Assembly: GCA_949358305.1 (NCBI GenBank)
Contig: OX442314.1
Coordinates: 54,695,369-54,759,368, forward strand
DNA length: 64,000 bases
Source of the DNA: Strigamia acuminata
Lineage: Eukaryota > Arthropoda > Chilopoda > Geophilomorpha > Linotaeniidae
Direction: 5' to 3'
The notes under the pieces were generated by a model that was not told the DNA's origin, ran no database searches, and saw nothing but the letters and a program-made list of their open reading frames with translations. This document shows, one piece after another, positions 56,741 to 64,000 of this stretch; within the stretch, counting starts at the first letter, position 1; every line of letters begins with the position of its first letter. The position numbers and the translations under genes are program-made.

Positions 56741-57563
56741 TGTGGTGAGCATGGGGGTTAAATATTTCTCTCCAAGCGGATATTTGCCCCATGACTCACT
56801 GCAATAGACCGGTCGTTCCCCTCGTGTTGGCTCCGCCTCTCCATGAGCAGGTGTGTGCCCCGAGGGGAGTGAGGCGTCGGGTGGCAAGCCCCCATTGGCT
56901 GCGCCGGCCCCTCACACTGACCCATAAAAGGGAGAATTTCCCGCCTAAAAGCAGAACTTACACAAACGACACCAAGAACACAGCAACTACCTCACCGTCA
57001 GGCCAACTCCACCAAAAGTTAGGATTGATCGAGGACCGCTGATTCCAGTGCAACTGTAACTCTCACGAATTTACACTGTGCGTTTATTTCCCGCGAAAGC
57101 AGGAAAATAACCCTTGTGAATTCACACCGAATAACCGACCCACGGTTATTCCACCACTAAAGTGTCCGAGTGCCCTGTAAGAAACTCCCCGTTTCTGGAC
57201 GGAGCCTTGCGACGCTAAAACCAACCCCTAGACAACAGGCACGGATAGAAGACTCGAAAGAGCATTCCACCGCGTCCGTGAACGACGAATCCGTGACGAA
57301 TTTACGACAACTCGAGACGCCGCCTTTGTTCCGCCGACCACGCGGAACCGACGACGCCATCTTGGGAAATCCTTTGTTCGACTCTGACCAAGTCGACTCT
57401 AGTTTTATACCGAGTGTATTTTAAGGCTTACGCCTATTGAATAAACCTATTTGTTCATTTAAATATACTTAGTATTCATTTGGGTAATTTACATATTTAG
57501 TAAGATCACAGGTAAAGTAATACACGTTAGCTCATTAAACCTATCACCAGGTAGGACGCGACA
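56741..57563 (+). repeat. 5' LTR of element F
   Basis: 823 bp, TGTGGTGAGC...ACGCGACA. YY1-like GACGCCATCTTGG at 57353-57365. AATAAA at about 57440. The first 158 bp recur at 63843-64000. Confidence 0.9.
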
Positions 57564-57565
57564 CG

Positions 57566-57583
57566 TGGGGGCCCGTCCGGGAT
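57566..57583 (+). promoter_or_regulatory. Primer binding site of element F (tRNA-Pro-like)
   Basis: TGGGGGCCCGTCCGGGAT, identical to that of element A and with the same CG spacer after the LTR. Confidence 0.85.
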
Positions 57584-57637
57584 TTAGAAATAAATCTCAA
57601 CTGAACTTGTGATCTCTCTTTTGAAAAAATAACCCAG

Positions 57638-60600
57638 ATGAAAATTATGTCAGATAAAGGTGAACAATCCACGTCTAAAACCGAGCAACCTTTGCCCGAA
57701 AAGTCAAACAAAGACGAACAATCTGCGTTTGATACCGAGCAACCTTTGCTCGAAAAGTCAGACAAAGACGAACACTCCACATCTGAAACCGAGCAACCTA
57801 TGCTCGAAAAAGGGAAAGGGGCCTCCGATTACCATCTACGGTCGGGCGGCCCCATCCCCGAACCATCCGCGAAGGCGAAAGCCCGAGCGAATCGAAGAAA
57901 GGCGAAGGCGCAGAAAGAGGAAGAAGCAGCTTTGCTCGAGGCCCTAACCGAGCCCGAGCAGGAGCCGCTCTCCTTGAATATGCCCTCCACCAAAAATACC
58001 GATACGGAAGTTCCAGAAAATCGAGAAGAAATTTGCGATAAGTCAACGGAACGAGTACCGATATTAATAGCCGAGGAGACAGTCAAAACTCCAAAGCAAA
58101 CAAATACAGTCGGCACAGACACACCGCCACCGACGTATCAAACGTCCGCCGCCATAAACCAAACTCCGGAACGGAACACGAGCAGGACCCCGATGGCCTC
58201 CCGAGGCCCGGCGAGACCTGCCCCAGTTTCTCCGGAAGTCGCCCATTTGATCCATTTATCGCAACAAGCGGCTCAACTAAAAGTCCCAACAAACATTCCG
58301 TTTGGAACTTCAGCCTGGGACTCAATCACGCTACTCACTGAGGCCATTTGCGCAGCAAAAGTCCCGACGCCGGTTGCAAGACTAGCGGCGGCGACACCCA
58401 TGCTGCAAGAAACGCCAAGCGAGTTAAGCAACTTCGTACCAGACCCCGATAAAACTCTTCACGAAGCCAGAGAAAAAGCCCGAGAAGAAGCCAAGATAAG
58501 GCAAGAATGGGACATCCCCGTAGAAGGAAGGCGTAAAAGAGCCCAAGACTACAAGGACCAATTCAGAGAACTTCTGGCGCAACGTAAAATAGAAAAGCTA
58601 CAAAAATTGAGAGAAGAAGCCAAGCTGCAACATCAGAAATGGGAAGAACAGTATCATGAGAGAATGAAAGCGGAAAAGGCAAGAAAGGAAAAAGAACATT
58701 TCCTATTGGAGCAAAGAGAATGGGAGCGAGAAAGATGGACAGAAGAATATGAAGCTAAAAAACAAGCTATAATTGATGAACAGAAAAGATGGGAAGCCGA
58801 GAATTGGAAAAAAGAAACGAAGAAATTCCAAAGAAAATACGAACAAGATATTTCGGAGAGAAATAAAAAAGAGGAACCGAAATCAAGGGACCGTCACCCC
58901 TCGAAGGGATCCGAAACTGGAGCAACCACTAACGCTTCACTCGATAGGGAGAATACAAATAAGGACTGCAAAGGCCCAGAGAATGAAGAAACTAAATGGC
59001 ATTCTTTTTGTGGGAGCAGCGACGGAAAGAAGCCGCCGCCATCCGGAAGCCCGAAAAAACCACAAGATGGCGATGAAGTTCCACCTAGAGGAGCGGAGAA
59101 TCGCCCCCATGGCGACCCCTCCGACCCCTCCGACTCGTCAGACGACGACCACCCAACTCGGTCGTCCACAAGGGGGAATCGAACGGGCAGGGACGGCGAC
59201 CAGCGCCGACTTGACCCCACGAGCACCTCAAACCGATCTTCCCGGAGCTGTCATCTTCGCTCACAAAAGAAAAAGGATTTCGTAACCAATCCCAAGCCGC
59301 ATGTCAACGAGCAAACAACAAAGGACAACAGAAGGGAAGCATCAAGTAGAACTAAAACACTACTAAGTTGCCTCGAGTCTGAATTTGAAAATTATAAACA
59401 CAAGCCAAAGAAAAAAGCTCGAGACAGAAAAGCAACGCTTCCTTCATATCCAAGCCACACCGAAGTAACGAGCGAGGTCGGCCACCTGACCAAGCTGTTA
59501 ACGAAAGCATCAGACGGCAAGACTGTACAGAAAAAGAATTTAACAAAAACAGTCTTTTCTTTTTCGGGAGGAGTGAACTGCGACCAAGACGAAAACAAAA
59601 CGCTAAACGATGTACGAGCTTCTACACTGTCTCCACTGCCAATCATGAATATTAGTGATGAGCATGGACAAAAAAATAAGGCAGGGCAAGCAATATTAGA
59701 ACCAATGGAAAAAATTAAAGATTTAATTAAACAAAATAACTCAAACCAATTTGATGAAGGAGATGGTACGAGAAATACAAGCACCAGCCAAGCACGTCAA
59801 CATATGAACATCTCGAGCACGAACACTTATTTAACCAGTTTGGATGAGATCGTGGAGCAACAAATGCAAATTGACGCGAGTCGTACAACAGATGAACGAG
59901 AATGTATCGGTATAAACCGAAAAGGCTGGGAATTGAAGCCATACTCGCCAGAATTTCGCCAAGAAATATGGGCAGGTCATACTCACAGCGGCCAAGGTGG
60001 CAGCGGGGTCGACACATTCCAAAAAATTGACGAAACTGACGGGACGGCAGGAAGTGAGGACGAATTTTTCAACGCTGAATCTCAACCCGCCACAACTCCA
60101 GAACAACCGGAGCAAGCGATTTCGGAGAGGGAGGAAGCAGAAGAAAGCACTTCTGAAAATGATAAAACACATCATCCTCACCATGCCAAACAGAAATGCG
60201 ACGAACATCATCCTGAGCGAGAAGACAGACAATGGAATCGATTGTTATCCCCAATGAACAAATATAAATGCACCCTCTGTCTGAATGAAAGGAAAAAACT
60301 AAAACACTGCGTTCATGAGCCTAACCAATCAAACACGTCGCATAATCCCAAAGTTGACCGTCAAATTGGGGCCTCTGCACGCAGCCCGATAAAAACCAGA
60401 GCAACGGTGAAACAAAAACAGCTAGAAAAAAGGGCTCAACCACCTCCAGTTGGGACGTTACAAACTCCTCAAGTTACTAAACCCATCAGAAAGAAAAACC
60501 AAAAAGAGAAACGAAAAAAGACAAGAGAAAAAAGGAACCGACCGGCGCAGAGTCAAGCGGCCAATTGTGAACCATTTGCAATGAAGCGCCGACCGCCCGA

Positions 60601-63600
60601 TCTTACTATGAGGTACCACAATAAAGAGTTTGTGGCTAACCGCTCCTTCTCAGAGCTCAAGAGAGCGAATCAGTTAGACGAAGACATCTTGGGAGGGGAG
60701 GAGATAAAGAAAGCAACAATAATTTTGGAAGAAAATCAAGAAAGGCCAAAAATGGAGAGAGGAGCATTAAAAACAGATTATGAGGAAGACAAACTATGTC
60801 CAAACTTCAAGGACAATTGGAGTGAGCCAGACAGCACTAGAATGATAGCAGTGCAGTCAACTCTGAAGAAACAAATTCTCTGTTCGTTACACGAGCTCTC
60901 GCTTGCCAGCCATCCAGACAGGGCGCAGACCCATTACCGAGCCAGAAAACTAGCGTGTTGGCCGAAGATGAGAAAAAACACTTCTTTTCTCATTGGACAA
61001 TATCCCGAAGATGTTGCCACTGGGCGGATTAAGATCGGCGCCCTGGCCAAACGCTTTGCCGAGGAGAGCACAGAGAATTTAAGCGACACAGCACGGAGAT
61101 TCAAATTCATGAAAAAAGTATTATCAGACAAGGGCATGCAATTTGTCTTTAAAATACTCAAAGATTTCTGGGACAAAAAAAAGGATATGCCGAGCAAACC
61201 ATATGAATACGGGTGCAAGTGGAATCAAACCCTGATTGCACAGATTTTCGACATTTACAATTTGGAAACGGATCTTCCATTCAAGGACTCTAAAGCTAAC
61301 GACCAAGTTTGGAAAGAAATTCAAAGACTGCCCAGTGCGACCAAGGATACTGCTGCCAATCAAGCAGTTCAAAGAATTAGTTCCGGCATGAGCAGAGCTG
61401 GACAAGGCAGCGATACTTACAAACTGCTGCAAATAATCCACAGCTACAAAACAAAGTCTGTAGATGTGGATCGGCTGACACAATATCTGCCAGAGTTTTC
61501 CCCGGAGTTCTTTCGTCAAGCGTACCCCGAGAAAAACGCCAACACCTGGGCCATTCGCTTGCGATACTCACGAACGATTGAGGAGCACTTCGACCAGCCG
61601 CGAACGCTAGCGAAATATACGCCGCAAAGCATGCGTGAAAGAGTGGGGCCGCAAATCGATCCCGATTTCGATTCGCCGAGCCCTATCTTTAACGAATTAA
61701 TTCGAGCTTGGTACGGAGGTACCAAAGCGGACGAGCGCACCTCCCTCAGGTGGCGCAACGCCCCGACCCCCGAGGCTCGGAGGCGAATCGTCCGCGAAGA
61801 AATCGCTCACCTCGAGCGTACGACGACCCGCGCTGTAACCCGAGCGTTAGAGCGAAACGGCTTCTCTCCAGAAGAAGTCCGAGAATGGTTGCGAGACGTG
61901 CGAGAAGACAACCAAACGCCAGGTTGGATACCGCCCGTCGGTTTTGTCGCCACTCAAGCTGAAATGTGGCAACTTCATCAAGTCGCAATTCTCCGAAGTG
62001 GCCAACGATTGGGGAAATTAAAGAGGCAAGCTCAGAGCTTGACCGGCGGCCCTGCTCGAATTAGACAGGCCATCTCCTCCGTGGAGAGCGGCCCATCGAC
62101 GAGTGGGACGCAGCTTAGTTGCTCGAACAGCTCCGGCTCAAGAACTCAAGTGGTCGTCCACCAAGGAGGCCATCGATCAGTCGAAGTTTTACCTGCCTCG
62201 TCCAACGAAGGGCGGGTCAATCAAGAAGCCGAGCCCTCTAACCTGTGGAGTGATCACGTCGACGAGCAGGAGAGACAGGCGACTGACAAGGCAACGTCTT
62301 CCCCTTTTCTCGTGCGGACCGCGCAATCGTCGAACGAGACGTCGACAATCTCCAAACATATGGGCGTCCATCGCCCGAATCAAAAGACCACGACAACCGC
62401 TTCACAGACCGTCGTGACCAACACCATACGGAACCGGAAACGCAGGTTCTGTCATCGACAACGGATCAAGACGTTGTGGACAACCTTGGCAGCCGAAAAG
62501 AAGAAGGCGACCGACGCCAAAGCTTTCGACCCACCAGGGGTCAAACCCGTGATCGAGTCGTCCTTCGACCGACCGAAAGATCCAGAGGGATGGTGCAAGA
62601 CCATTGAAGAACGAATGGTATTGGACGAAGAACCGAACCTGGAGAAACCCATTTCCCGAAAGGAACTGGCCGAGACGCTGACCCATGCCCTTCGTGAATG
62701 CTTTGCAAATCGACCAGAGTCGTCCGCAAACAGCGTCCCAATCGCGCCAACCTCCCATCAGGTCCAACCGCAGTGGCCACCTCTCCTTGAGGTAAAGGCC
62801 ACGGCACTGATCATGTGGTCGCCCCCTGACAGCTTGCTACCAGGAGCGGCGACTCATGCGCCAGTCGGATACCAGCTACCTGACCTATGCGCTCCACCCA
62901 TTCCACCGCCACCTCAGGCGCCAAAACCACACCCCGACGTTATGTGGTATGAGGAGCGGGATCTCGGCGCTCGGAACCGAAGAGAAGCAACAAATCCCAC
63001 CTTGGGAGAACTGCAGGCTTACCAGACTAAGTTTGAGGATCCAGCAGCTGCCAAGCTGGCTTTGACTCAGACCGACCCCGCTCAAATAGCCCACGTCAAC
63101 TGGGCGATAACCCAATCGCTCCTACAATGGATGGCGAAAGAAGCATGGACCACCATTAATCAAGGAAGTATAAGAATACCTCCGTCATTGAGACCTGGTA
63201 ATGGCCAAATGGTCTCCTCGACCAGCAACATCTGCTATGGTTTGACACATAACAAGGCCAAGTCAGAGACAGGAACGCAACAAATTCTGATGGTAGAAAA
63301 TTTCCCGAGGAAGGATGTAGCAACAGCCGACAAATACCGACTGTCTCGGCCACCCACATCAGCTAGCCAAGAGCCAACCAATCCCTGGTGTGTCATTTCA
63401 CCAGTTGCAGTTGGGCCCTCAACAACTTCACCATCGACTGACAATCGCGAGCAACAAGACTCATCACGGAACTCACACAATCAACCCAGAGTAACGAAAG
63501 CACCAAAGTCAATTCCAACTCAGATGGCTAGCCCATTTGTACTGACCATTACCATAGAGACATCAACCCCCCACAACAACAGTGAAAATCTTGTTGTATT

Positions 63601-63811
63601 CCTCACATACTCGAGGCGTACACAGACCAAAACAACATCCAAACCAAAAAATAAACATGTTTGGTTCTCCATGAATGACCAAAGCGACCCACGCTCTATT
63701 CTCAATGGAAACCGATTATTCCCGACACCTCACATCCCGGCATCAGCCTTAAGTTTTGATTATACTTTACCACGGGCTGAGAGCTGGAGGAGAGTTAGGG
63801 ATCGCTTGTGA
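57638..63811 (+). CDS. Element F chimeric 2057-aa protein (Gag N-terminus, scrambled Pol pieces, ORF3)
   Basis: One open frame from ATG 57638; the internal ATG 57647 (MSDKGEQ) is comparable to A. Residues ~5-58 are three 18-aa repeats (EQSTSKTEQPLPEKS type). Then comes the A-Gag motif DYHLRSGGPIP, and about 270-430 is a strongly charged coiled coil. No capsid domain or CCHC knuckle is seen. Remnants follow: ELKPYSPEFRQEIWAG (~764), like the A Pol tail; CTLCLNERKKLKHCVH (~878), Cys/His; ASHPDRAQTHYRARK with WPKMRKN (~1088), like the integrase HHCC domain; VLSDKGMQFVFK (~1160), like the integrase core but without a full triad. From about 1285 the A-ORF3 homology begins (PEFFRQAYPEKNANTW, ATQAEMWQLHQVAIL at ~1437, RNRREATNPTLGELQAY at ~1778). 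It stays open over 6.1 kb despite its mosaic origin. Function unknown. Confidence 0.8.
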   Translation: MKIMSDKGEQSTSKTEQPLPEKSNKDEQSAFDTEQPLLEKSDKDEHSTSETEQPMLEKGKGASDYHLRSGGPIPEPSAKAKARANRRKAKAQKEEEAALLEALTEPEQEPLSLNMPSTKNTDTEVPENREEICDKSTERVPILIAEETVKTPKQTNTVGTDTPPPTYQTSAAINQTPERNTSRTPMASRGPARPAPVSPEVAHLIHLSQQAAQLKVPTNIPFGTSAWDSITLLTEAICAAKVPTPVARLAAATPMLQETPSELSNFVPDPDKTLHEAREKAREEAKIRQEWDIPVEGRRKRAQDYKDQFRELLAQRKIEKLQKLREEAKLQHQKWEEQYHERMKAEKARKEKEHFLLEQREWERERWTEEYEAKKQAIIDEQKRWEAENWKKETKKFQRKYEQDISERNKKEEPKSRDRHPSKGSETGATTNASLDRENTNKDCKGPENEETKWHSFCGSSDGKKPPPSGSPKKPQDGDEVPPRGAENRPHGDPSDPSDSSDDDHPTRSSTRGNRTGRDGDQRRLDPTSTSNRSSRSCHLRSQKKKDFVTNPKPHVNEQTTKDNRREASSRTKTLLSCLESEFENYKHKPKKKARDRKATLPSYPSHTEVTSEVGHLTKLLTKASDGKTVQKKNLTKTVFSFSGGVNCDQDENKTLNDVRASTLSPLPIMNISDEHGQKNKAGQAILEPMEKIKDLIKQNNSNQFDEGDGTRNTSTSQARQHMNISSTNTYLTSLDEIVEQQMQIDASRTTDERECIGINRKGWELKPYSPEFRQEIWAGHTHSGQGGSGVDTFQKIDETDGTAGSEDEFFNAESQPATTPEQPEQAISEREEAEESTSENDKTHHPHHAKQKCDEHHPEREDRQWNRLLSPMNKYKCTLCLNERKKLKHCVHEPNQSNTSHNPKVDRQIGASARSPIKTRATVKQKQLEKRAQPPPVGTLQTPQVTKPIRKKNQKEKRKKTREKRNRPAQSQAANCEPFAMKRRPPDLTMRYHNKEFVANRSFSELKRANQLDEDILGGEEIKKATIILEENQERPKMERGALKTDYEEDKLCPNFKDNWSEPDSTRMIAVQSTLKKQILCSLHELSLASHPDRAQTHYRARKLACWPKMRKNTSFLIGQYPEDVATGRIKIGALAKRFAEESTENLSDTARRFKFMKKVLSDKGMQFVFKILKDFWDKKKDMPSKPYEYGCKWNQTLIAQIFDIYNLETDLPFKDSKANDQVWKEIQRLPSATKDTAANQAVQRISSGMSRAGQGSDTYKLLQIIHSYKTKSVDVDRLTQYLPEFSPEFFRQAYPEKNANTWAIRLRYSRTIEEHFDQPRTLAKYTPQSMRERVGPQIDPDFDSPSPIFNELIRAWYGGTKADERTSLRWRNAPTPEARRRIVREEIAHLERTTTRAVTRALERNGFSPEEVREWLRDVREDNQTPGWIPPVGFVATQAEMWQLHQVAILRSGQRLGKLKRQAQSLTGGPARIRQAISSVESGPSTSGTQLSCSNSSGSRTQVVVHQGGHRSVEVLPASSNEGRVNQEAEPSNLWSDHVDEQERQATDKATSSPFLVRTAQSSNETSTISKHMGVHRPNQKTTTTASQTVVTNTIRNRKRRFCHRQRIKTLWTTLAAEKKKATDAKAFDPPGVKPVIESSFDRPKDPEGWCKTIEERMVLDEEPNLEKPISRKELAETLTHALRECFANRPESSANSVPIAPTSHQVQPQWPPLLEVKATALIMWSPPDSLLPGAATHAPVGYQLPDLCAPPIPPPPQAPKPHPDVMWYEERDLGARNRREATNPTLGELQAYQTKFEDPAAAKLALTQTDPAQIAHVNWAITQSLLQWMAKEAWTTINQGSIRIPPSLRPGNGQMVSSTSNICYGLTHNKAKSETGTQQILMVENFPRKDVATADKYRLSRPPTSASQEPTNPWCVISPVAVGPSTTSPSTDNREQQDSSRNSHNQPRVTKAPKSIPTQMASPFVLTITIETSTPHNNSENLVVFLTYSRRTQTKTTSKPKNKHVWFSMNDQSDPRSILNGNRLFPTPHIPASALSFDYTLPRAESWRRVRDRL

Positions 63812-63830
63812 ACACCCCGTGTTCAAAGCT

Positions 63831-63842
63831 GGGGGAAGGACG
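63831..63842 (+). promoter_or_regulatory. Polypurine tract of element F
   Basis: GGGGGAAGGACG abuts the second LTR at 63843. Confidence 0.75.
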
Positions 63843-64000
63843 TGTGGTGAGCATGGGGGTTAAATATTTCTCTCCAAGCGGATATTTGCCCCATGACTCA
63901 CTGCAATAGACCGGTCGTTCCCCTCGTGTTGGCTCCGCCTCTCCATGAGCAGGTGTGTGCCCCGAGGGGAGTGAGGCGTCGGGTGGCAAGCCCCCATTGG
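63843..64000 (+). repeat. 3' LTR of element F, first 158 bp (cut by window end)
   Basis: Collinear with 56741-56898 (offset 7102), TGTGGTGAGC start. The remainder and the target duplication are outside the window. Confidence 0.9.

Larger units (their letters stand above)
56741..64000 (+). mobile_element. Element F: non-autonomous LTR retroelement related to A (3' end off window)
   Basis: LTR 56741-57563, PBS, a single 2057-codon ORF, purine tract and the start of a second LTR at 63843. From the LTR length the whole element should be about 7.9 kb. It shares with A the primer site, the GACA-CG-PBS junction, the Gag N-terminal motif and ORF3, but has no RT, RNase H or intact integrase, so it would depend on a relative for replication. 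It is inserted in ZNF3. Confidence 0.85.

Noticed and set aside
58773-59285. Second long plus-strand ORF within the element F ORF
   Set aside because: It is an overlapping frame of the Arg/Lys/Glu-rich part of the 2057-codon ORF and has no independent support.

Overview
The window is eukaryotic, most probably from an arthropod. It carries short GT..AG introns, TATA-type promoters, a family of C2H2 zinc-finger genes, an armadillo-repeat gene resembling ARMC5, an MBT-domain fragment, and LTR and DIRS retroelements of animal type. The species is not identifiable from the sequence alone. About nine tenths of the window is transposable element; host sequence is limited to roughly 37953-41107 and 51732-56740.

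Positions 1-37952 are one nested stack of Ty3/Gypsy elements. The outermost is family C copy C2 (minus strand; 5' LTR at 36876-37952, gag from 36783, pol start near 19988; its 3' part lies left of the window). A second copy of the same family, C1 (minus, from before position 1 to 19133), sits inside the C2 pol gene. Element A (plus, 2759-16253, 13,495 bp, 4-bp target duplication ACAT) sits inside the C1 gag gene. Element B (minus, 20469-34344, 13,876 bp, target duplication AGTT) sits inside the C2 gag gene. The two C copies act as each other's empty sites, so most insertion points can be read to the base. A and B have LTRs I read as identical, so both are recent.

A and B are unusually large because each has a third long ORF downstream of pol. 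A's ORF3 (921 aa) is not envelope-like: it is soluble, proline-rich and basic. It begins at a splice acceptor and may receive a 30-codon acidic first exon. A clear homologue of it forms the C-terminal third of the 2057-aa chimeric ORF of element F (56741 to beyond 64000), a non-autonomous relative that lacks RT and RNase H. A, B and C all show a canonical A AAA AAC -1 frameshift heptamer at the gag end with pol open in the -1 frame. The C LTRs carry five stem-loops with variable outer stems around a constant inner element, and A carries three stem-loops between pol and ORF3.

Positions 37953-41107 hold an MBT-domain gene fragment with a 59-bp intron, zinc-finger gene ZNF1 (seven fingers, minus strand) and mostly uncharacterised sequence. 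Positions 41108-51731 are a DIRS-type tyrosine-recombinase retroelement D (minus), with 135-bp inverted terminal repeats, a 104-bp internal complementary region and a gag gene split by two short introns. Its RT gene is interrupted by a compact 5.4-kb Gypsy element E (plus, target duplication ACAT) with a single 1572-aa gag-pol ORF.

Positions 51732-56740 hold a 1.1-kb TIR element without coding capacity, ZNF2 (in-frame stop at the first finger), the ARMC5-like gene, its CRE-containing upstream region (which shares an 80-bp repeat with the region beyond ZNF1), and ZNF3, whose 5' end is cut off by insertion of element F.
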